Source: Apostichopus californicus
Lineage: Eukaryota; Echinodermata; Holothuroidea; Aspidochirotida; Stichopodidae
Assembly (NCBI GenBank): GCA_020650975.1
Contig: JAIPMN010000240.1
Location: 6,066 to 32,459 of the forward strand
Length of the DNA: 26,394 nucleotides
Direction of reading: 5' to 3'
The notes below the pieces were generated by a model that ran no database searches, had not been told where the DNA came from, and saw only the letters and a list, made by a program, of their open reading frames with translations. Positions 11,201 to 19,103 of this stretch are shown piece after piece; the stretch's first letter is position 1; the number at the start of each line of letters is the position of its first letter. Made by a program: the position numbers and the translations under genes.

Positions 11201-14200
11201 TATTCCCATTTGACAATCTGGGAACAAATAAATATGAGATAAAAGATGGACTATTTCAAATATGATAGCTGGGTTTTAATGAAAACAGTAATTTAACTGT
11301 ATCAATTGAAACTGTTGATTTTACTCTTATTTTTCACCTTGGTCTTCAGGTTAAAATATAATTCTGGTTAAGGGAAAGATTCCAATGGCTGCAAAGATGT
11401 GTAGCAGACACTAAGCAGTGTTTGTTTCACATATTAGTATCTTCAATAATTGACATGCTTGTAAATGTTATTTTTGAGTTCAAAGTTGTTCATTAACTTC
11501 CTGATGATATTCACTCATTATATGAAGTGAGCTTTGCTTATTATGTCCCTGTGAGCATGCCACTAATTCAGACTTTTTTCTCCCCCTTGTCTTTTACAGA
11601 GCTTGACTGCAAGGCTAAACTCAAGAGGGTATGTGTGGACTGGCTACTGAGGCCTATCTGTATCATCACTCTTCTCTATTTCTTTGTGTGCTCCCTTGAC
11701 CTGATGAGCTCCTCCTTCCGTCTCCTGGGAGGTCGAGAAGCTGGTCAGGTACTTTCGGAGAACGAGCTCCTGAACAACCCAGTCTGTGGCCTGATGTTGG
11801 GCATCCTGGTAACAGTCTTGGTCCAGAGTTCAAGCACTTCAACATCCATTGTGGTCTCTATTGTGTCAGCTGGATGTAAGTGGCACAGTAACTTTTACCC
11901 TCTTGCGGTTGGCTGAATGCCTACCACCACCCCCTCCCTTGCAAAAGTTAAAAAAAAAAAAAAAAAGCTTCATCTAATCTGAGAATAATTTTTCTCTGGC
12001 CTCGAGCAGAAATAAAGCACCATGTGTGAGGGAAAAGATGAGAAAATATTTGGGAGACAAGGCAAAATTTTCAAAATATATGAAGCTCCTCCCTCCTTTG
12101 CTGCAATCCCAAACTGAGTCTTAGTACTGTACATTTCACCTCTTGCAGTACTACAAGTGGATCAGGCCATATTTATCATCATGGGTGCCAACATAGGAAC
12201 ATCTGTGACAAACACAATCGTCGCACTTAGTCAAGCTGGCAACAGAAACGAGTTCCGGCGGGCCTTTGGGTCAGCTACCATCCACGATATGTTCAACTGG
12301 TTGGCTGTGATAGTCCTGTTACCTATCGAGGTCCTCACTGGATACCTCTACAGGATGACCAATCTTATTGTCAACAGCTTTTCCATCGAGTCCAATGAAA
12401 ATGCCAAATTCGACCTTTTGAAGAAATTGACCAAGCCTACCACATCACTAGTCATTCAGGTGAGATTTACTTAATAGGCAATAAGTACTGTATTTGGCTT
12501 AACTGCAAACTTAATGATAATGATTGCTGGGAAGACTTTTGTTAAGGAAATGATGTCTCTTATTAACTGGGAGTAATTTATGTGGTACTGGAATAGTTGT
12601 GGAATTACAGAGAGACAAAATTCGGAGCCTTCAAAACGAACCAAAAGAAAAAATGAAAAGAAAAAAAAGATAGTGTTAACTCAGGTGATACTGTGGTGTC
12701 ATGAACGTTATTAAGATCCCTCCTGCATGTTGTATTTTCTGAGATAGTGTTAACTCAGGTGATACTGTGGTGTCATGAACGTTATTAAGATCCCTCCTGC
12801 ATGTTGTATTTTCTGAGATAGTGTTAACTCAGGTGATACTGTGGTATCATGAATGCTATTAAGATCTCTCCTGCATGTTGTATTTCCTGAGATCTATAAC
12901 TCAGGTGATACTGTGGTGTCATGAACGTTATTAAGATCCCTCCTGCTCTTGGTCATCTCTGATGGGCAGACTTTCTTAACAAAACTGGAAACTGATTTAT
13001 TTCCTCCATTGAAATCTATATTTGCAGTTGGACAAGAAAGTGATCAACAAAATCGCTGTTGGTGAAGTTGACAAGACTGAATCTAGCCTCCTGAAGATGT
13101 GGTGTAAGAAGGAGAAGCAACATTTAATTGTTGACAATGACGAGCCCTGGAACTCCACAGAGTTTGCCACTGAGGGACCGGTTGTCACTGAAATTGTGGA
13201 AGTTGGTGTGGAAAGATGTAAGTTTCTTTTCAATGCTGTTTCTGTTTTGCACCCAAGCATAAGTTGATGAATTATTAATTACAGCTCCATTCACCATTGC
13301 TGCACTGCAGTGATGACGAATTGAGTGCCTTCACCTCCCTCGGTATCTGGGTCGGATGTTGACTTCTCTCATCCGTAGGATGGAGAAACTACATGGCTTA
13401 AACAACTGTCTCGCTACTCTCTGAACACTCCCTGGAAAAGGCTTTGTTAGGCTAGGTGCTCATCAATGATTATTACATGGATAGGCTTTCAAATGAGCTT
13501 CAGTTGGCTTCTTAACCCTTGGGCATTACTTGACCGTTGTCCCTCGTAACACAATCAGATTGAGTTGCATGAGATTGGAATTGTTCAAAGTTACAAAGAA
13601 AACCTTCAAGATGTTTTCACCATGCGTGAGTAAGTGATAGTTTGGATTTAATCCTCAATATTGTACTGGTCATGACCGTCTTTGTTTATGGACGTTTGCT
13701 TGGAATGGCATTGAGGAAGAAACTCTTTTAAATACTCAATTTTAGAAAGCTCCCTTAATGTGAAATTTTGACAACTTCGTCCAGCTGCATCATTGTACCT
13801 GTGTATTAACTAAATGTTAATCTGTGAGATACAGTAATCATGTTTGCTAATTCATTTACAGGTCATTATCTTCTGGCCAACACTGGTCTTCCGGAAGGAG
13901 CTATAGGGGCCATCCTCCTGGTAGTTTCCCTTGTTCTGCTCTGCATTTGCCTCATCTTCATGGTCAAGCTACTGCACTCTCTCATGAAGGGTCGTATGGC
14001 TGGTGTCATCAGAAGAACCATCAATGCCGATTTTCCTGGTATCTTCCGCCACCTGACAGGTTACTTTGCCATCGGTGTTGGTGCAGTCATCACCTTCATG
14101 GTTCAAAGCAGCTCTGTGTTTACGTCTACAGTCACTCCACTGGTTGGTATGGGAGTTATCACTTTAGAACGTGTCTACCCACTCACACTTGGCGCCAATA

Positions 14201-14826
14201 TTGGTACCACCGCCACAGGCATGCTGGCAGCCTTAGCTAGCTCTGGTGACAGCTTCGAAAAAGGTATTCAGATTGCCCTGTGCCATTTCTTTTTCAATGT
14301 CTCTGGCATTTTGATTTGGTATCCAATTCCATTTCTCCGCAAGGTCCCACTGCATATGGCTAAAACTCTTGGTAACACGACAGCTAAATACCGCTGGTTT
14401 GCCATTCTTTATATTCTGATCATGTTTTTTTTCCTCCCTGGTGTTGTGTTTGGCCTTTCATTGATAAGTATATGGTGCCTGGCAGCGGTTGGCTTACCAG
14501 CAATTGCCATCTTCATCTTTGTAATTATAGTCAACATCCTTCAAACAAAGAAGCCACACTGGCTTCCCAAAAAATTACTGAATTGGGACTTTTTACCAAA
14601 GTTCATGCGTTCTTTAGCACCCTTAGATAGGATCATAACAAAATTTGGGCCCAAACAGTGCTGCTGTATTAAAACCAAAAAGAACGACCTAAGTATAGAT
14701 GTGGAGACACAAGCCAATCTGGTGCCTGCACCCAGAAAACTTTACACTGAAATTCATACAGAGACCCTCCATAGGCAAGCCCCTGAAGATGGCATCTATG
14801 CACCTGGTAAAGAGAGCTGTGTATGA
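8069..14826 (+). CDS. SLC34A: SLC34-family (NaPi-II type) Na+/phosphate cotransporter, six exons
   Basis: This gene encodes a plasma-membrane importer that couples inorganic phosphate uptake to the Na+ gradient. Coding exons are 8069-8245, 8881-9106, 11600-11875, 12149-12459, 13028-13217 and 13862-14826; all introns are GT-AG. They sum to 2145 bp, giving 714 aa, against about 640-690 aa in vertebrate NaPi-IIa/IIb. Both family inverted-repeat signatures are present: QSSSTSTS at residues 210-217 with GANIGT at 239-244, and QSSSVFTS starting at 475 with a second GANIGT near 504. Cysteines 356 and 394 bracket the large extracellular loop, which has an N-glycosylation sequon at N372, as in the vertebrate proteins. 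The C-terminus has a Cys triplet (660-662) and ends in E-S-C-V, a class I PDZ-ligand form. An in-frame TAA at 8021-8023 precedes the chosen ATG. Assignment to one vertebrate paralogue is not justified; an invertebrate SLC34 may be co-orthologous to all three. Confidence 0.96.
8246..8880 (+). other. SLC34 intron 1
   Basis: A 635-bp GT-AG intron whose pyrimidine-rich acceptor ends at 8880. It contains a T10-11 run near 8570-8580. Reading frames inside it are short and unsupported. Confidence 0.85.
8881..9106 (+). CDS. SLC34A: SLC34 exon 2 (cytosolic N-terminus)
   Basis: Residues 60-134 plus the first base of codon 135. It carries a Ser/Thr/Pro-rich acidic stretch, then D-D-F-W-A-L and a terminal G-P-K-W-S, which lead into the conserved E-L-D of exon 3 just before the first membrane helix. 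The donor is GTAAGT at 9107 (phase 1). Confidence 0.93.
9107..11599 (+). other. SLC34 intron 2
   Basis: This is the largest intron of the gene at 2493 bp. Most of it is AT-rich and strikingly CpG-poor: I count one CpG in 9241-10080. The exception is a CpG-rich island at about 10081-10510, listed separately. No coding exon is recognisable inside, and the exon 2 and exon 3 phases join without one. Confidence 0.85.
10081..10510. promoter_or_regulatory. CpG-rich, E-box-bearing island inside SLC34 intron 2
   Basis: I count 19 CpG in 10081-10500, against 1 in the preceding 840 bases. The island has three CACGTG boxes (10109-10114, 10202-10207, 10346-10351), a CRE-like TGACGTAA near 10272, and a GC-rich core GCGGGGCGCG near 10243. 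Loss of CpG depletion inside an otherwise depleted gene body suggests DNA that escapes germline methylation, such as an intronic enhancer or alternative promoter. A recent CpG-rich insertion is the main alternative, but I see no terminal repeats. Boundaries are approximate. Confidence 0.45.
11600..11875 (+). CDS. SLC34A: SLC34 exon 3 (first helices and first QSSS motif)
   Basis: The acceptor TTTTACAG ends at 11599. The exon completes codon 135 (E) and covers residues 136-226 plus one base. It contains a hydrophobic helix around 146-167, then L-G-G-R-E-A-G and N-P-V-C-G-L-M-L-G before the re-entrant QSSSTSTS at 210-217. In this family the QSSS motifs line the phosphate and Na+ sites. The donor GTAAGT begins at 11876. 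Confidence 0.97.
11949..11966 (+). repeat. Poly-A run in SLC34 intron 3
   Basis: About 17-18 consecutive A within the 273-bp intron 3 (11876-12148). No target-site duplication or retroposon body is visible next to it. Confidence 0.6.
12149..12459 (+). CDS. SLC34A: SLC34 exon 4 (GANIGT motif and electrogenicity segment)
   Basis: Residues 227-330, entering in phase 1 and leaving in phase 0. It contains [14 protein letters not shown] (about 236-249) and [15 protein letters not shown] (263-277). In electrogenic vertebrate NaPi-IIa/IIb the latter segment carries an A-x-A-xxx-D pattern; electroneutral NaPi-IIc has S-x-S-xxx-G. Here the three positions are G267, A269 and D273. The donor GTGAGA begins at 12460. 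Confidence 0.97.
12669..12945 (+). repeat. 74-bp tandem repeat, about 3.7 copies, in SLC34 intron 4
   Basis: Units start at 12669, 12743, 12817 and 12891, exactly 74 bp apart. Copies 1 and 2 appear identical; copy 3 has several transitions; copy 4 has an altered start and breaks off after CCTCCTGC near 12945. Copy 4 returns to the copy 1/2 variants in its middle, which suggests unequal exchange or conversion. An A-rich stretch lies just upstream (12643-12668). The intron (12460-13027) contains nothing else notable. Confidence 0.95.
13028..13217 (+). CDS. SLC34A: SLC34 exon 5 (large extracellular loop)
   Basis: Residues 331-393 plus one base of C394. It opens with [12 protein letters not shown], matching the conserved post-helix segment, then covers the variable glycosylated loop. 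C356 and the split-codon C394 correspond to the disulphide-bonded loop cysteines known in NaPi-IIa, and N372-S-T is a glycosylation sequon. The donor GTAAGT begins at 13218. Confidence 0.95.
13218..13861 (+). other. SLC34 intron 5
   Basis: A 644-bp GT-AG intron with acceptor ATTTACAG ending at 13861. No repeat, exon or other structure was recognised. Confidence 0.85.
13862..14826 (+). CDS. SLC34A: SLC34 exon 6 (second half of the transporter and C-tail)
   Basis: One 965-bp exon completes C394 and encodes residues 395-714. It contains N-T-G-L-P, the second QSSSVFTS (from 475), G-A-N-I-G-T near 504, the A-L-C-H-F-F-F-N helix, L-N-W-D-F-L-P, a C-C-C triplet (660-662) that may be palmitoylated, and the terminal E-S-C-V. 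The stop is TGA at 14824-14826. As far as I recall, vertebrate SLC34 genes split this region over several exons, so it looks condensed here. Confidence 0.97.
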
Positions 14827-15230
14827 CAAATTAAACTTCAGTCCTATTGTGTAATAGGTTTGATGGCTACACCATGCTGCAGTGAACAGCCCCTGGCCCA
14901 GGGACGGTAACTGCTGGTATTGAAGCCATGTGATATGGGAGTTGTCAGGCACTTACACCAGCTCATTGCCATTATTTGATAAGATTGTTGACAGACATCT
15001 TCTGTAAGTTCTCAACAACATAACAAGTATATTCATAACAGTTGTTTGGATCTTTACAAAGGTTGTCAGTGGTTACATTCTAAGACAACTCCCTGGTTCT
15101 GCTGTTTGAGTTTTGTGTTTCAGTACATCACGATTTTGTTGCTTGGGAAGTAAAATGAAGGGGTGGGGGAGTGGACTGTCAAAGGGGTTTTATCCCTTCT
15201 AAATAAAAAGTGGTGTGCAGTGTTTTAAAA
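14827..15230 (+). other. Probable SLC34 3' UTR
   Basis: This follows the TGA directly and has no coding continuation. It ends near the first AATAAA (15202-15207), which is followed by a GT-rich stretch suited to cleavage-factor binding. Longer isoforms could use AATAAA at 15721-15726 or 16366-16371. Confidence 0.45.
15202..15207 (+). terminator. Candidate SLC34 polyadenylation signal
   Basis: AATAAA 376 bases after the stop codon, followed immediately by GT-rich sequence (about 15211-15225). It is the first consensus hexamer downstream of the gene. Confidence 0.45.
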
Positions 15231-16764
15231 ATGCTCAGGGAAAAACAGATATAGTACTTGTCTTAAACATATTCAATATTAGATCTGAAATGAGTTGCTG
15301 TAATTAACCAAAAAAAAGGAGTATTCATAGAATTATTTTGATTTTTGCGTCAAGGATATGTAACGTCTTATACATTTATGATCACAATGTGGACAGACGT
15401 TAAAGTTCTGGCCAGCATAGTAGAAATAGAATTGATTGCTTATTATATGGACCACCTTCTTTAGTGAAGAATTATAATAACGGACCGTACGTAGACTGAC
15501 TATATAATTACTACTTCTTTAAGCAGGCTATCCTACATACAATGTTTATATTTTTGTTTGTTTCAGGGAAGTCATCTGTAATCCATATTGTTATTCTGAC
15601 AACAATCCCTATGTAATACATTTAAACACTTTTGTTTCTAAAATCAACCTTGAGCTTTAGATAAGGATTTAGGGTGATGGCTTATACATGGTTCCCACAT
15701 CGTCTGGGAAAGGTAGGGGCAATAAAACAAAACTCTCAGGGTCTTGGAAAAGTAGGAAAAATCCTAGTTTTGAACACTTCTTATTTCCTGACGGCTTATA
15801 ACAAGTTTTTGTTCAGTGTTTTCCCTCTTGTGATTTGTAAATTGCTGAGGAGAAGTCACACAGGGCCTATTGTACAGTGTACTTGTTTGTTTGATTCAAG
15901 TTTTACTGAGCCCAAAAAGAAAATAACACAATGTGCCATACATCAATGGAAAGGTACAAGTGCAAATATTTTGGTTTATAGGTTACCTAACATTACATGC
16001 TCATCAGTGTTGGGCTTCACAGTTAACCATAAAATGTGTTTGTGGTATGTTGGCTGTTCCAGCATTCATTTGAATTATACGTAAGTCATGATTGGCTGTT
16101 TTGTATATTATTTGTTCAACTGACATTCCATTACCTTGATGATCTTTAAAAGATCTTGTTCTTATTTATTATGTTTATATCAGGTATGTTTTGCTATGAC
16201 CTTGCTGTTAAATACCCAGATATGAACTTGTATAGAACCTCAACTGAAAGGTTATCTCTGTAAATTATTTGTATATAAAGAGAGATTTATATTTTATTAT
16301 AGCTATTAAGAAACTTTTATCCTTCTTTATGAACAGGATATCAAATATCGTGCAGATATTCTAAAAATAAAAAGATTTGCTTTCAACGAATCTGTTATTT
16401 CTTCTTTCCTAGTTTTGTGCTACAAAATCAGAAGTGCCTTTTATTTTCAGAGTTTTTCTCCTCAAACACTCTATACAGATATTGAGAAAGTCGCTACTAA
16501 CAAAGGCCCCCATATTAGAAAGTATATCCCAACTGTAAGAGGACAGTTTGTAGTTGCAGATCATTTAAAGAAAATTGTTACCTGCTGAGATAATTCCACC
16601 AGTCTGAAGGATTGGAGCATACTAAGATTTTCTGGGTGCTATTTAGGAATTGACAAGCAATTACATTTGACAGCTTGTATTAATGGTAAAAATTTCTTCA
16701 ACGTGGGGGGCAAACTACTATATTGCAGGGTGTGATGGAATAATTGAACTTACATCAAAACAGA
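15231..16764. other. Intergenic DNA downstream of SLC34
   Basis: No gene recognised. A plus-strand frame of 136 codons (15674-16084) resembles no known family and may simply be extended 3' UTR or chance. Extra AATAAA hexamers at 15721 and 16366 are possible distal poly(A) signals. Confidence 0.5.
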
Positions 16765-16772
16765 CCTACGAG
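16765..16772 (+). repeat. Left 8-bp target-site duplication of MITE
   Basis: CCTACGAG, repeated exactly at 17109-17116 on the other side of the element. Confidence 0.85.
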
Positions 16773-16888
16773 CAAGGGCGTAGGAACCGGTGGGGCTGGG
16801 GGGGCGCCAGCCCCCCCCCAGTGAAAAATATGGTGGGGCGGAAGTATCATTCCGCCGCTCCGCAAGTCAGAAAACCCCTTTTTCATTT

Positions 16889-16915
16889 CCAAATGAGAAA
16901 AAAAATCTCATTTGG
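16889..16915. repeat. Perfect hairpin inside the MITE
   Basis: CCAAATGAGA (16889-16898) and its exact complement TCTCATTTGG (16906-16915) are separated by seven A. Confidence 0.9.
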
Positions 16916-16916
16916 A

Positions 16917-17036
16917 GCACCAAATTGCATCTAAGGCCAGGTGAAAATGCAAAATTATTTACAAAATGGAGTGGGTGTTGAAGTGTGCTATATTGCACCA
17001 AATTGCATCTGAGGCCACCTGAAAATGCAAAAAAAT
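16917..17036 (+). repeat. Internal duplication of about 35 bp inside the MITE
   Basis: GCACCAAATTGCATCT followed by AGGCCA and TGAAAATGCAAAA-type sequence occurs from 16917 and again from 16995, a spacing of 78 bases with a few substitutions. Confidence 0.85.
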
Positions 17037-17108
17037 CACCTCCCCTTAAACCCCTCCCCCAGGCCGGTCTTCAGCCCACCCACTCAAAAGTACTTTCCTA
17101 CGCCACTG

Positions 17109-17116
17109 CCTACGAG
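17109..17116 (+). repeat. Right 8-bp target-site duplication of MITE
   Basis: CCTACGAG, identical to 16765-16772. Confidence 0.85.
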
Positions 17117-18806
17117 TACACAACTGATACTTCGATTCACATTTTAAGATGGTTGCTGACCTGACCCATTCCATAAATTATCCAAAACAATAACTCACCC
17201 CTGCCCCCTAAATATCTGCACAACTGAACATTGGTTGACCCCATGTCAACTGTGTAGCTACAGTATTTCCCAAAAAATGCAAAATAAATTACATAGATGT
17301 TGAACTTCACCTGCTAAAGAAGATGTGATGATAATAGAAGATGGGAGACTTGGCATAAATTTTGAGTGATTTGAATTTAATTTCCTTCCAAACTTCAATG
17401 TTTCTGATAGAAGCAATACTGTAATGCTGCTATACTAAACTGAATCTATACATACTCTATCTATAATTAAGATAATGTGCAGGGAAAATTGACTTCCAGC
17501 TAGTATAAAACAATGGCAATCTTTTGAAAGATCGCTACAACTGAAGTGTAAGATAAAAGTGTAATTTAAAGATGAATGAAAGCAATATGTGATTTGATAC
17601 AAGAGTAATCAAAAAGTGTATTTTATCATATGCCATATATTCCAGAGAAAAAAGAAATATTGCACAATGTCATTCAAAGTGCCACTAAGCACCATACTCC
17701 ATGAATTCAAAGGAAACTTATAAAGGTCTGGCTTAAAACCAGAATTCTCAATTATCTTTTGGATCAAAGTAATTACTCTTAAAGCAGCCATGTGTAATTT
17801 GATAGCAAGTCAAGTTAGTCAACTGGTTGATATATTTGTTCGAGACATGGATGAAAAATGATTCCAATTGATCAAACAACAACAGCATCCCTGCTTCTTT
17901 TCTCTCTCTTCTCTTCTGGAAAAGTTAGATATGTTTAAAGAAGTCATATATGAGCAATTCCACTAAATATGACCATTTGTCACCTAGATACCATTTTTTT
18001 TTAAATCTAGATTAATATTGATCACATGAAAGGTTCTGGGTTCGACACAAGATACTGCTTTCGTTACAGAGTTTGAGGAGTACAAACATTTTACAGAACT
18101 GATACCAAAAGACAAATTACTCATTGAAGTTTAATCAATGAGAACTATATATAGCTAACAATATATGAGAACTTCTAAAACTAATGTGTTTTAAATACAC
18201 TAAACCTGCATTTTCTGGACCTCTTTTATTCAGGTGTGGGACAATGATGAAATCACTTAAAAAGGGGGGGGAGGGGAGGGGAGTAAAGTCATCCTTCTAA
18301 TTCTTTCCCATGTATGCTTCTATTGTTGTTCTGTCACAGTGATATGTTTCCCGAGTTTGATTAATGTGTGTGTGTAGATGTTTAATAATTTTCAATCAAT
18401 GTAGTTTAATAATTAGTCATCAGGGAGTATTTATCAGCATGGGGATAAAACAAAACATTAGAATGTATGGGTCGCAAACTAACAGATGGTGAAATCATAG
18501 CATGGGTTTACAAGAAATAACAAAATGTTGGGAAGCAGGATCATACAGAGAGATGTAATATTATATCATCTAACAGGGTTCATACATCACCATCACATGC
18601 ACTAACCACGATGAAATTGAAATAGTCATTGAAGTTTGTTTCTCATCACTATTGTTTTAAAATACTGGAAACCTAACATATTTATCCCCTAGTATAGAAA
18701 GATTTGAGAGTATTTAAAGAAGATTAAATCATAATAATAATGGGAAGATTTGAATAAATAGGAAGTGTTAAGAAAGATCGAATCATTGGCATAAACTACC
18801 TGCTAG
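17117..18806. other. Intergenic DNA between convergent SLC34 and PPCS
   Basis: AT-rich and CpG-poor. It includes a purine run of G8-A-G4-A-G4 at about 18264-18281. No exon, RNA gene or element was recognised. Confidence 0.55.
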
Positions 18807-18812
18807 TTTATT
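18807..18812 (-). terminator. Candidate PPCS polyadenylation signal
   Basis: AATAAA on the minus strand (TTTATT on plus), about 105 bases past the PPCS stop codon, giving a short 3' UTR. Confidence 0.5.
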
Positions 18813-18917
18813 GATTGGCTGGTAATTCATCCAATCAAATTAACTTATACTCATCTACCGGCATAAGCTCTGTCGAAAGGCTGAAACATTTTCCCTGAGA
18901 ACAGTGAAGGAAAGATC

Positions 18918-19103
18918 TTACAACTTCAGTTCCAAGTCACCCGAAAAGTTGTTGTGCCGTTGAATCAAATCTGCAACCAGTTTTTCCTCCACTTCTCCTC
19001 CTTGACTCAACTCTTCCTCTGAGAGGATTAAAGTGCAGTGATCTTGTACTGTAATCACTTCCAGTTTCGTTCTGCGACTTTCTAAGAGATTAGCAATCAC
19101 TAC
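18918..19103 (-). CDS. PPCS: PPCS exon 6 (C-terminus)
   Basis: Encodes residues 269-329 and the stop TAA (plus-strand 18918-18920). It begins [10 protein letters not shown], the conserved adenine-site segment with N273, and then L-S-E-E-E and an amphipathic [12 protein letters not shown] helix as in human PPCS. The acceptor is TTGTTCAG (phase 0). Confidence 0.96.
   Translation of the reverse strand, partial: VVIANLLESRRTKLEVITVQDHCTLILSEEELSQGGEVEEKLVADLIQRHNNFSGDLELKL

Larger units (their letters stand above)
16773..17108. mobile_element. hAT-type non-autonomous element (MITE), 336 bp
   Basis: The ends are CAAGGGCGTAGGAA at 16773-16786 and, on the opposite strand from 17108, CAGTGGCGTAGGAA: 12 of 14 positions match and the inner 10 are identical. 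The element is flanked by identical 8-bp duplications. An 8-bp duplication with CA(G)xGGCG-type ends is characteristic of the hAT superfamily. Internally it has GC-rich subterminal zones, a perfect 10-bp hairpin at 16889-16915 and a 78-bp-spaced duplication (starting 16917 and 16995). There is no transposase, so it needs a partner element. The flanking copies are still identical, which suggests a fairly recent insertion. Confidence 0.88.

Noticed and set aside
13947..14240. 97-codon plus-strand frame and nearby minus-strand frame at 14689-14952
   Set aside because: Out-of-frame or opposite-strand shadows of SLC34 exon 6.
15674..16084. 136-codon plus-strand frame downstream of SLC34
   Set aside because: No family resemblance, no splice partners, and it lies in the SLC34 3' flank; chance or extended 3' UTR is more likely.
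16683..16981. Plus-strand frames of 63-83 codons
   Set aside because: They run across the hAT MITE and its G/C-rich ends.
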